Shown here: in pieces, positions 53,092 to 64,000 of the stretch
Layout: every line of letters starts with the position of its first letter
Position numbering within the stretch: position 1 is the stretch's first letter
Assembly (NCBI GenBank): GCA_964020085.1
Contig: OZ026601.1
Span: 11,444,759-11,508,758 of the forward strand
Direction of reading: 5' to 3'
Length of the DNA stretch: 64,000 nucleotides
Source of the DNA: Micromussa lordhowensis
Taxonomy: Eukaryota > Cnidaria > Anthozoa > Scleractinia > Lobophylliidae
Notes under the pieces: model-generated
What the model saw: only the letters and a program-made list of their open reading frames with translations
Told to the model about the DNA's origin: nothing
The model's database searches: none
Translations under genes and position numbers: made by a program

Positions 53092-53770
53092 GAAATTTCA
53101 ACATTTCTCCTCTCAGAGGAAGAAATCATCGCTCATTAGCCGCTGAAATGTAAAACGAAACATCAATGGTGGAATTAAAGGCTTTTTTGGCTTAATAAAG
53201 GCAAGTATTTTTTGGACAAAATATAATTGTCAAAGTTAACTTCACTGTGGAACTTGCTTGTTCTTCAAAAAGTTGTTTATACTCGCCAGAATTAAGATAA
53301 TCAATTCGTGTCCGCTTTCTCTTCCTTGCATAGTTTACGGCTTTCCCCTAGCCAAACTTGCTTTATTAGCTCGTACGAATAGACGCTATTCTAAATTTAT
53401 AACAAAGAACTAAGGTTGAAAATTAAACGCCTATAAAGTAAGCGTTTTCAAGAGCTCACTGATTTTCCGTCTGATGCATTATTCATTGAGCTTCGCCAGG
53501 CGTTTATCTTGCACATACTTTTTTTTATCACAACTCTAACTTTAATTTAAGAATAGAATGTACCATTTCTATTGGTTCTTATAGAAAGCAAACGTAGTTT
53601 GCTTTCCAATATGGAAATTGGGCTTTCTTTTTCTTCTTTTTATTCAGTTAAATTTCGTACAAATTTTGTAGGAGCCGTCATAATTATCCCTTCCCTTCCC
53701 TAGTGCTACACTATTTTCTCAAATCACAGACCGGTTTTACCGCCTTAATCTGAGTTTAATCGACGGATAG
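53092..53770. other. Unassigned
   Basis: AT-rich with no recognisable genes or ends. Confidence 0.35.
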
Positions 53771-54180
53771 TTAAGGCGGGGGTAAACATGAATAGGTGTG
53801 AAATTTGAAGTGATATAAAAAGGAAATTGTTAGGATTAAGATGGGTTGGAAACACTACCAGACAGTTGACCCCCGGAAAAGAGAGCCCCAGGTTGCTAGG
53901 GGACTGTTTGGTATCCGTCTACTAATTCTTCACTTCAAATTTCAATTTTCCAAATCCATCAAATCTTCAACATTTCATATTTTCCTCAATTTAACCTATC
54001 CTTTGAGAAAAAAATCTCTCTTTCCCAAAATGCCCAAAAATCACCCAAAAATTTACACAAAACCGCCAAACAGTGGTTAATGAGATAAGCAGAGATTTAG
54101 TGTCGCTTGAAACGTGACTGAGATATTGGCAGAAAGGCCGTGTTAAGCAACCTCAAAATTCACGTTTACCCCCGCCTTAA
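53771..54180. mobile_element. 402-bp MITE with TTAA target duplication
   Basis: TTAA at 53771-53774 and 54177-54180. The ends GGCGGGGGTAAACATGAAT and, inverted, GGCGGGGGTAAACGTGAAT match at 18 of 19 positions. It has no coding capacity. TTAA specificity suggests mobilisation by a piggyBac- or Kolobok-type transposase. Confidence 0.82.
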
Positions 54181-54595
54181 TCGAAGATTAAATCCGTTTT
54201 CGGGAACACCATTTTATCTCCCGATTAATTATCCCAGGAATAATAAATTTAATCGCGGAATAACCGCTAACTGCGGGGTTTTTTAATCAATTTTCAAACA
54301 ACCGGGACCTGGGGGAGGAGGAGGGAGTAGAGGTGTAAAGGCAAAATTTCAGCGCAAATTAACCCCTGGCGCGGTTTTACTTTTCTTCCGACATATTCCT
54401 TGCCCTTTGTTAAAATTGACCTCGGAAAAAAATAGCGAAACCGCACACACTGAACAATTACATGCGGCCATAATTGATCATTTTTTTTGAGTTTCTGATC
54501 CAAGAAAAACAAATCCTCTTTTTTTCTTTATGGTTATAGTTATTGCAATTAGCAGTTCCGCTTTTAGGATTGGCTAAATAGAGGATATTACATGA

Positions 54596-54603
<8 letters not shown>

Positions 54604-54627
<24 letters not shown>

Positions 54628-54706
54628 TTCAACTCGATATCTCACGAGTGAGCGCAGCGAACAAGTGAGATATCGAGTTGAACACTCGAAGATAAAATTC
54701 ATATCC
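54604..54706. repeat. Perfect 42-bp hairpin of a foldback MITE
   Basis: The arms are 54604-54645 and 54665-54706, identical as reverse complements over all 42 bp, with a 19-nt loop (54646-54664). Weaker complementarity extends outward to about 54581 and 54735 (GATATTACATG against CATGTGATATTC). It generates near-identical spurious ORFs on both strands. Confidence 0.92.
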
Positions 54707-54740
54707 AAAAGCGGGCATGTGATATTCTGTTTATTATATA

Positions 54741-56472
54741 AACATACTAATGACGACGATTTTCCGAAGATTTCCGAAGATTTTCCACAATTGTTGCGAA
54801 GGCCAGACGAACGTTTCCGAACATTTTCCAAATTGAACGAGAAAAACCGTATGATTACTTATTAATAATACAAACATGAAAAAATTCGCGCAGAAAAATT
54901 GCCGGAAGATGTTTCATGAAACCATTTTTTCGCATTCGAGAAAACATTTTTCAGAGTTTCCGTACAAACTTTTTGTGACTGCTTTACATGATATAATTGG
55001 CCTACAAATTTTCTTGTCTTTCTGCCAATCATCATCCAGAATTACGATGCGTAATTTGCACTGGTTTTACACTTTTTTCACCGGTGTTACACTTTTTGCA
55101 CTGGTGTTACACTTGAATTGCACTGCTCTCAGCCAATCAGAATCGAGTAATTTTTTCATGTGTATTATTATAGCAGAAACAGCTATTATGCTCTTTGCTA
55201 AAACAAAAATGGTGAAGGCCAAAAAATCGAAAAAACGCACAGAACAAAACACTTTGTCGGGCTTCATAACAAGTATCTGTTATTGACTAACTTCACGCTA
55301 TTCAATAAAAGGCACGTCAGTTACTGAGCATTTTTTAACCTGCCAGCCCGGGGCTTTGCTATGTTCACGAAGAAGCGTCAAGTTCTTTCTTCACAGAACG
55401 CACCCTAGGCGTTTTCTGGATCGATACCAGCGATACACTTTTTGTATTTTTTTCTCGTCGTCCCTGCCTCTCAGCTGGGCAAACCACATCGTACATTAGC
55501 AGCTAGTCACAACGAAACAATCAGAAGAAGACAAATGTTACCTAATTACATTTTATTGCAATTTTCACCCTAATTTTTTCCAAAGTTATTGCATGAAAAT
55601 CGTCGTCCCTTTTCCTGACAATTTGAAAGATATCAGTGATCAGTATGAAGTAAGACAACCAAATTCATAACTTCACTTCTAAGCCAGTGGCACAACCTGT
55701 ACCCATAATAAATTATCTCTGGCTATGTAACACAGTGATTTTTCCTGATGTCAATGAATCGAGAGTTTTAAATGTTCTGTATTGAACATCCCACGTACAA
55801 AGTTAAAAATACGTCGCGCGATGAGCAGAATTCCAATTAAACTTCTTTCTTATTACACAAACAAATTAAATCTGTACAAAGTACGTTTCTGTCAATGCAT
55901 TATAAAAGGATTTTCAAGCTCATTTCTTAAACATCTGACATACTATATATAGTAATTTGTCCCTTAATCATGAGGCCCAAAGAAAAATATTTTGAGATAA
56001 GTGAGAGAAATTTCAGTATCTGTATATTAACTCAAGATGCTCGTTATGTTAATATTATTATTCGACATAGTTATATTACTTAGAAGAGCGTCATTTCTTG
56101 CATATAAATATAGATGATATAATCTACTTGCAAGAATAAACAATTCAGAGGTTGTTTGTGCGCTCATATTGATCTTTTTTTAATTGATAAACTGAGAAGC
56201 AGGATACGAAGAATGTTTTGTCTTGAATAGTAAACAGATCGAGTTAGTCCTAAAACAGAGTGCTGGTGTTCGATAAATATAAAAAAAATACCTCTATAGT
56301 AAGGGTACACGTGATTCATGAGCGTATGATAGAGACGCGGTATCAATCAGATAAAATGAATAAATGTAAGAAAGGCAAGAGGGTCTTTGTCCCTCATCTA
56401 GCCGAGTGGTGCTTTTCTGCACTTCTCTTGTAAATTGATATTCTATTTGCAAAAATGCAGTCTATAACTTGT
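54741..56472. other. Unassigned region downstream of PDK
   Basis: Apart from a short tandem repeat at about 55059-55115 (CACTGGTGTTACACTTTTTG-like units, about 25 bp) I see no structure. This stretch includes the 3' flank of the PDK gene. Confidence 0.4.
55059..55115. repeat. Short tandem repeat, units of about 25 bp
   Basis: Three imperfect copies of GCACTGGTGTTACACTTTTT. Confidence 0.7.
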
Positions 56473-59400
56473 TTATGTAGGGTTAGTTGTCCTCCGACTG
56501 TTATGCAGTCTCCTAGCTTTCATCTGTCCTTGATATGTTGACAGAAATTTATTTCCATGTCCATAAAATTTCGAAGAGCTCCAATCCCGGCAGTGTTGAG
56601 CTGATAGCCTAACTTCTTCATAATTCTTGGGAGTTCTTCTGTTGTACTGGGGCAGAATTTCACTTGCTTCTGCTGATAATGCCTGGAAACCAAAGCAACA
56701 GAGTTGAAGTATTTCAAGAATTTTGCAGACATATCCTATTTTACAGCCAGCCTATTATCCACTAAGCCTACAAAACAGGACACAAAGGGGTACTGGGTGG
56801 AGGAAGGAAACAATTGCACATATCAATGAGCTTATAAAGCTAGATATAAACAGAAACCTTGGCCAACAACCAAGCAATCACTTATTTCATTAGCTGATCA
56901 ATTGGATCAGCAAAAGAGCACAGACTACTTTCACTTATCAAAAAACACGGGAATCCCATTTTATAAACTCCCTAAGGCAAGAGAAATTGCTTCCAAAAAT
57001 TGGGAGTTAAAAACACTGACTGCAAATTTGCCCTGTTTACCAAGGGAGCAAAAACTACTTTGAATAATTGAAGGTTCAAAAACTTTAGGATTCCACAGTA
57101 TAAACTACAAAACTATAATGATCATACTGCTATACATGTACCTTTAACCAGATCACAGCATCTGTACCAAAACCCTCCATAGAATAAAGCTGTAAATCTC
57201 CATCAAAATATCTGGCATATAATCTTGATAATGGCAGGCCATATCCATAACCAGCCTTTAAACAAGAAGAAATGTTACAATCATACCAGTGTTACCAAAA
57301 ACCTAACCGGCATACATGCCAATGTAGCTCCTAGGTTAGCATGCTAGAGATAAAAGCTGTTACAATGTTGTTCCAGTGGGCAAGTAATTAACACTCATGT
57401 CAGAAATTGAAGAATAAACTAACATTTCTCCCATGTGCCCTGAATTTGTGAACAGAGAAACAACGAAGCAGTCACTGTCTATTCTTCCAAAATTAAAATG
57501 ACTGTACTGAGCAAGCAGAAAGCCCCCCCCCCCAAAAAAAAAAAAAAAGATTCCACACAATTAGCATTGTTTTCCTGCATGGTACAGAATTAGTGAGAGG
57601 TTTCTCTTCCTACCATCGGGGCTGCAGAACCACTCCTCAGTGGTTCTGGGGCTGAAGTGTAGTGGTACTCAAAAACTTGGTCAATTTTACTCTTGGGTAT
57701 TCCTCCTCCTTGATCAGAAATCTAAAACAAGAAAAGTGCAGAGACAAGACTTAAAAAAAAACACCAATCTTTTGGGGGATCGGTCAGTACAGGGGCATCA
57801 AGCACACAGCTGTGAATGAATATATACATGGATAAATTATGTTCAGTCTCGGTGATCTAAACTCCCTGGGACTAAAAATTGGGTAGTTAAAAATATGAAA
57901 ACAAAATTGATGTAGAAAAAGAATACAGCATAAGGAGCAATACAAGTCAAAATAACGAATTCCACAAACCATTCTAGAACTGAAAGGCCGTGGGCAAGAA
58001 CGTCACCTAGATTTTTCAGCCATTTTTGAAAGTGCACAAATAAGCCAAATTTTGGCATGTGGGCTTTGTTTTACATGAGCAACATTGGTCTGAAGTTTTT
58101 GTTTCTCTGGTTTGCTCTTTGTTTGCAAGAACTAATGTATGCAAAACATTCAGTTTTCCACGCAGCATCTTTTGGAGATATTTTGTTGAACGAAAAAAGA
58201 GAGAAACTTTTTGTTTCACTAAACACAATGCAGTAACCGAAGCGTCACATTTTACTGGGAGTGCACCTTGAGCAAAATATTAATCTGTTCAAGGTGGCTT
58301 AAAATGGGGCTACATACATTGCTGCATGAAGAATGTGAAAGAGTTGACACATCAGTTACATACCTTGACAGTCAAGTCTTGTCTTCCTTTGGTTATCAAT
58401 ATTTTTAATGGAGGAATGTCAACACTGCTTCCATGCTGCTCCACAACTGCTCGCATAGCATTCTGAGAGAAGACCAAATAATTACATGTATTTTTTAGAT
58501 AAATATATAAGCTGAACTGTAAGCAAGCCCCGTTCAGTGATACCTTTGGGGCCTCTCTGTATTAGCCAGCAAATGAAACACTCTCTGTGAGAAAATAAAA
58601 GACCAGTTTTTAAAATGGACAGTTTTTGTAAAATCTGCTACGTAATAAGGGCCTACCTTTAGTAATTCAAAAAGCATGTGATACAAATGTCCTGGAACAT
58701 ATGCCATTTGAACTGGCTTTTTGGGATCAATAGCTGTACAGAAATAATGATAAATAATGATTTGTCAGAACATAAGGTCACAACGTTGTACATATCAAGT
58801 GTTAAGTACAGCAATCTGGGTCGACTGGCTTGAAGACTGATTAGTGATATGAAATGTTCAAAATTGGTTAAAAAAAAACAACAGAACTTGTATACATATA
58901 TACAAACAACAAACATAAACTCTCCCTTGTGGGCTACAACTTCAAGTTTGCCAATGGGATACAGAATCCATCAGACATGTAAACATGGGTCAAAATGTTG
59001 CCTGTCTACCTGTCGATTTCAGGTAATTTCAGGAAGTGACAGGTAAAAAATATTGATGCCTGTCGCTGGCGACAGGTAAGAAAACCTTAGTAATACAGAA
59101 TTTATTGATTTGAATAATATTTTCATCCGTTTTTCCACTCGAAGTCGTTCTCACTCATGCAGCTGTCGCACAGTATTTACCAGACTTTACTCAATAACAG
59201 CAAGATGATGCAATCTTTGTAGTGCGCATGACAAAGACGGCAAGTGTGTCTTTTCCCGCATTTCTTTGCCGATCAAGCGCGAGTTCGCAATATGGATCGT
59301 TTTCTCACCTGTAAGCTCATTGCTTTCTATCAGTTTATTATTAATGATTGTACAACCCCAGTTGAGTTTCAAAAAGTGAAAATAAAATAATATTAAAATA

Positions 59401-62400
59401 ATATTGTTCAAGTTGGATGTTGGTGGAGACAGGTAAAAATACATTCTGCCTGTCACTAGACACAGGTAAACAGTCTGGAACATTTCGACCCCTGCTGTAA
59501 AGAGCAACTTGCAAGTTTATGGACCTTGACTCTATCTCAGTCCCATCATAAACACAGAAAAAAAGAACTTAGCCAATATACACAGCCATCTTGACCATGC
59601 TCAGGCTTGGTAAATGACCCATACGCATAGTACTGATGGTACTGATACAGTAGATCACCAGGGGTATTTTTATGGTTGTCACCCCTGACTGGTCAAAAGT
59701 AGGGCTGGAATTAACGATCATTCATCAGAGAATGTCTGGCATGATTGGGGATTTGAACAGTCAAACTTTCATCTTGCAAGCCATGTTGATCAGTCACATT
59801 CGGTTATATTGTATGTTTGTGGAACTGTGATCTAAAATGACATGAACAAGAACTGTTTGTTCGCAATTCCCATAGTGAAATCAAAATTTGTGGTCTAAAA
59901 TAAGTAATTTTCGAGTCGTATATTTCCTACTGAGTGCATTGTACACTGTATCTTACACATACAAAAATTCCATAATACATATATAATTACAACCTCAGCG
60001 AAAAAACAAGCTGAAGAATCATTGCTTACCATTACACTCGGAAATTTCCACCTCTGGGGAAGCACAATAAAACTGTTCACACAAGTAGGCAGCATTGCTT
60101 ATGGCATCTGGGAGAACAAACAACGCCAAGAAATGGTGAATAAAATCTGCCCTAACAGCGCAGTTTTCATTTTACAGTTGAACGTAATTCAAGTCTGTGG
60201 TCTGAGGTTTTGCATTTCTACACTTAGCGATTGTTTAAAAAAATTGCACCACTTCCTCAACTGATGAGATGTTAGACCAAAACCAATTGTGACTTGCTCA
60301 CACATTTTCCAGTTCATTGTTTCCTCATCGTCTACATATATTTGAATTGAGTTTTGATTGGTTCTTTGGTTTGTTTTTGTTGTGATTTACTTTGGTTTTG
60401 GTTTACAACAGTCAATAGAACACCACTATCAACCACCTTAACCCATGATTCTTAAATTAAAGAAAAGAAATTACTGTGTTCGGAGCAATCATTTAAATTA
60501 CATTTAATATATGAAGGATTAACATGAATCAGGTCATGAGAAAATAACATAACTGATACCTTCTACAACTGATGCAACATGACATGTTGGGTCAAAACAA
60601 CCAACAAAATTACTCTTAGAGCTTCTGGCATCCTGACCAAATAGTAACACTAGAAATAAAAACACACAACAACAAGTCATTCATTATACCAATTTAAATA
60701 TATAAAAGCTATGCTTCAGATAGGATCAAGTATTTAAGGTAATTTAAGTTACTTTGCAAACTAAAGCAACACTTCAACTGGCTGGTAGGTAACAACATCA
60801 ACAGGTCATACATGTAAGTTAAATCACGGTTAGTAAGGCTTGAAGAGTTTTACACCTTTACCGTACCATCTTAGCTTACATGTACTTCACATCTCATTGG
60901 CTATCTTTTTTTCTCATATCCATACACTTGTGGAATAGTTGTTAATTAACACATTGTTTGGGAAAGAGATGAAAACAAAACAATTTTTTAGGGATATTGT
61001 CTTGATTGTACTAAAACATTCTCAAAATAGAATTCAAAAGAAATGCGAAACAACTATAACACATAATATTGTTATTATAACTAGGATATAAGCTTTAACA
61101 AAACACATTAAGTGCACTTACAATGCTGGGTGATAAGCATTCGTATACTAATACGATTCATATAGAAACGATCTGTGAGAAAATGCGAAAATATCAGTCA
61201 TCAGTGTCACAAACCTTGAGGTAGAGCAAACTTGTTCCAATTAAAAGATGGATTTCAATGGTGAGCAAGTAAAGTCAAAAAGAGAACAGAACATGAAGAC
61301 GCTTGAGAAAGAAAAAATTCCATACTAATACTACAGACGAGTAGTAAACTAATTTAAGATCCAGTTGATAAACTAAAAATACAGTAGAGTCAAGCAACCC
61401 ATAATGTCAAGGCTAGGTGGTTACATACAGGAGGTGGTTGCTTACATGAGCTTAGACCATTAGGTCGACGTTTTGCCTCATTAGCATATGGTAACTGCAG
61501 ACTCGTGCTTTTAATGTTTCATTCATGTGAAAAGTCAATTTCAAGAAAAAATCTGGTACCTCCTATTGACAAATTTCCGTGTCTTGTACATGTACCATCC
61601 GGGAATACAATAATGTTACAACACCTTGTTATTCAATTTTCGCTCTATTATCCGTCAGGTGGTCGGTCGTGGGAGGTTAAAAACAAAAGAACATTTCAGA
61701 CTATTCGCTCTAAAAGAGGTTCAAAATATAGTGACTTGAGTTGGAAATGTTTGATATTTTGGAAAACTGGTCGCTGAGGAGAGGTGGTCACTTACAAGAG
61801 GCGGTTGTAACCAGAGGTTTGACTGTATTACTCAAAATAATAAAAGAAAAAACTGTATTTAACAAGGGCAATATATCCAGGAGCCAGAACAAATTTGAAT
61901 CAGGACATATCTATGCAGGTGTACAAACTATTCTGACAAAACTTAAATCAAATGTAATTTTCTAGCCACAAAACTCAATCTCAACATTTTTTCCACTTGT
62001 GAGAAAATTAATGTCTGGAATAAGAAATTTATTCCATACACACATATTTTTTTTACAATTCTGGTTCAAAGAGTATTAATTGTTAAAATTGCGTTACCTA
62101 GAAAGTACTCTATTGATGGATGAAAGGCATCATCACCCTCCTTCTGTCGAAGTTCCATGATGCCCTAGTAAGTAAAAGGTTTATTTCACAACACTTCCAC
62201 ATGGTGGCTCTTCGTTTGTAGATTATACAAGAATAAATGTTATACAAGACTCCAGTACCATAAATTAATCATGTACATAAAATAAACAAAAGAACATAAT
62301 CATCAAGATAAGATTTGCCTTCTTATATTTGTGTTTCTCCTTTTCTAAAAAATTATATTCATAATTTTGTTGTTAGTTAAGATCATCATCATCAATAAGC

Positions 62401-63865
62401 ACCAATGCTTGTTTCTGTGTGATTTTATCTAAGCAAAGCTACCATCACTTTTTCTCTGAAGGTCCTATACCACAGGTACCGGGTAGCACATATTTAGGGA
62501 TGTAAATGTCCAATAAATTATACACCGAAATAGCTTAAAAAGCCTGGACTTGCCACGGGACCATTCCATCAAAAGTTGAATTAGTACACACTAACAAAAA
62601 GTGCCACAATTCTTACTAGTCATAAAAATTACAAGTTAAAGAAATAACATCTAAACTAAGCTGTAATTTTTGTTTACCTGGGCCATGGTCTCAACAACGT
62701 TATCATGGCGCTGTTTGATGTACATCAGACTTTGTGTGAATCTAATGAAATACAAACATTTAACACTAAAGTAAGAAATTAATCCCTCTCCTTAACAATG
62801 CCAATAACCATCTTCATTTTCACAGTTTGGAACAAAAACAAATAACAAAAAATGATGCTCACTGCCTAGCAAACAGTAATTAAATACAGATTTTCATATG
62901 AGTTTTGCACACTATTCAACTTAAAGCAGTTTGAAAACAGGTACCGGTAGCTAAAATACTGCACATTTTCTAAGAGCAAACCATTACCTGTTTGTAACTT
63001 CATCTGTTTCTTCTTCATTTTGAAACTCAACCAACTCACTAAAACTCTGAACATACCTGACATTAAATCAGATGAGCAACCTTTTATGTCTATGCATTTA
63101 AAATGTTGGTGCTACTAGAAAAATCTGTCCAGCCCCACACACAGCAGAAAATTCTATATTCTAGAGGGAATTTAAACCTTTCACCAATGATACTTTTACA
63201 TCATGCAACCAAATTAAACAAAAAGTGGTATGTAAAATACTTGCCGACTGAGTTAGACCAGGCCAGGCCAGCCAAAGAAATACCCGCCAGGATATACTGA
63301 CTGTGCTCTATTAGGTCCATATATTACAAACTTGATTTAAATATATTCTCATCTGGCCCTCACAGTCAAACAACAAGTTCATAGTATACCAAGAATATTG
63401 TTGGGAAAAGAGAATTCTTGGGACAAATTTGCACTTTTGGCGCTATTGCACACATGCCAGACATGAATAAAACTTTACTTGCCTGGCCTCTTCCCCCACC
63501 CCACATACATACAAGTTGAAAACTAGCACCTGCAATTTCTATCAGTTTCAACATTGTATTGTGTGGGGAGGGGGAAACAGCAATGCATTTTTAAAAGGAT
63601 AGTCTGCATTACATCAGTGTCCCAATGACTTTTGTCAACCATTCTAGCATTCCATTCAGGATAACATGCAATACAAGCCATCACTTTAGGGTACAGTAAA
63701 GGTATTAAAACTACAATGATACTCACCAGCTTCTAACAAGCTCAACAGATGGCATTTTCAGCAAGTTCTTAGGAAGAAGATCAATCTCCCTGATGATGTG
63801 TGCAAGCCGCACAGGTAATTCATGTCGACCAAACTGGAAAGATTCCACTGGTTTTGCAGTCTTGC
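56473..63865 (-). CDS. PDK: Pyruvate dehydrogenase kinase, 5'-partial (12 exons visible)
   Basis: Mitochondrial kinase that phosphorylates and inactivates pyruvate dehydrogenase E1. Exons on the minus strand: 63865-63727, 63056-62988, 62741-62678, 62164-62098, 61172-61122, 60649-60560, 60107-60030, 58733-58657, 58462-58364, 57721-57614, 57255-57142 and 56682-56473. All borders are GT-AG and phases join to 388 codons ending in TAA. The order is family-typical: [20 protein letters not shown], then [30 protein letters not shown], the N-box FELLKNAMRA, G1-box [12 protein letters not shown]2-box [23 protein letters not shown] and the C-terminal DW. Spacing and these words separate it from branched-chain kinase. 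Only the N-terminal presequence region seems to lie off the window. No damage is seen; several introns hold MITEs. Which of the vertebrate PDK1-4 it is closest to cannot be told. Confidence 0.95.
58984..59494. mobile_element. hAT-type MITE in a PDK intron
   Basis: The left end CATGGGTCAAAATGTT and the inverse of the right end CAGGGGTCGAAATGTT match at 14 of 16. Flanks CATGTAAA and CTGTAAAG share TGTAAA, consistent with an 8-bp duplication with one lost base. GACAGGTA and TGCCTGTC words recur inside both arms. It lies between PDK exons 60107-60030 and 58733-58657. Confidence 0.65.
61382..61825. mobile_element. Possible Tc1/mariner-type MITE in a PDK intron
   Basis: TA/CAGT at the left and ACTG/TA at the right could be mariner-like ends. 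Related GGTGGTTACATACAGG and GGTGGTCACTTACA blocks lie inside. The inverted ends are very short, so this is weak. Confidence 0.25.
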
Positions 63866-64000
63866 CTATCAATGAAAAGAAAGTCAATGTTTTAGTCTGA
63901 CTGAATGTTAATTAAATGAGATTAGGAAAAAGCTTCTCTAAACCTGTCAACCTTTCACTCTCACTTCTCCATATTGAAGGTTGTTTTCAAAGTTACAATT
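63866..64000. other. PDK intron at the window edge
   Basis: Sequence upstream of the first visible PDK exon. No coding sequence is recognised; the 5' exon(s) are expected beyond 64000. Confidence 0.6.

Noticed and set aside
54574..54865. Two overlapping ORFs with nearly the same protein on opposite strands
   Set aside because: Both arise from the perfect 42-bp hairpin; neither has other support.
59656..59686. CAGGGGT...ACCCCTG mini hairpin as an hAT element
   Set aside because: Only 7-bp arms about 15 bp apart with no duplication; too small to interpret.
56473..63865. Branched-chain ketoacid dehydrogenase kinase instead of PDK
   Set aside because: The [27 protein letters not shown] and C-terminal DW features and the exon order fit PDK; the branched-chain kinase motifs differ.

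Overview
The window looks like animal nuclear DNA, most likely from a cnidarian such as a coral or sea anemone. It is AT-rich, has GT-AG introns, one clearly conserved animal gene split into many small exons (pyruvate dehydrogenase kinase), and a dense, varied load of eukaryotic transposons: piggyBac-type, PIF/Harbinger, hAT, Kolobok-like, Mutator-like, Penelope, LINE, a tRNA-derived SINE, an Ngaro-like tyrosine-recombinase retroelement, and several MITEs. The species assignment is inference from this repertoire.

Layout. 1-140 is the tail of an unidentified exon. 1014-3341 is a decayed piggyBac element. 3800-4512 is a PIF/Harbinger relic. About 4850-7703 is a decayed Penelope-like retroelement. 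9158-22147 is the most notable object: a 12,990 bp DNA transposon bounded by near-identical long terminal inverted repeats and a perfect 6-bp target-site duplication (CAGCTC). It carries two inward-facing genes. One is a five-exon gene for a 739-residue HECT-type E3-ligase-like protein on the + strand. The other is a DDE-integrase-type transposase on the - strand, broken by one apparent single-base deletion. The 6-bp duplication, TAT termini and integrase-like catalytic core suggest an IS3EU-like element. The HECT gene contains its own nested TTAA-flanked MITE in intron 4.

23387-29930 holds two pieces of a Kolobok-like transposase (+) around a RecQ-like helicase pseudogene (-), followed by a fragment of a P2X7-ballast-like cysteine domain (-). 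30031-32327 is an hAT element. About 32361-33985 is a LINE 3' fragment with a SINE inserted in it. 34800-38922 is an Ngaro-like element with split direct repeats, and it sits between two in-phase exons of an unidentified gene. 40950-43724 is one intact 924-residue single-exon ORF with a transposase-like RNase H-type core. 46098-49198 is a spliced Mutator-like transposase gene with few breaks. 51329-55115 is a cluster of MITEs and fragments, including a perfect 42-bp hairpin.

56473-63865 is the only recognisable conventional host gene: twelve - strand exons of pyruvate dehydrogenase kinase, complete at the C-terminus, with the first exon(s) beyond the right edge. The rest is intronic or intergenic DNA made largely of transposon remnants.
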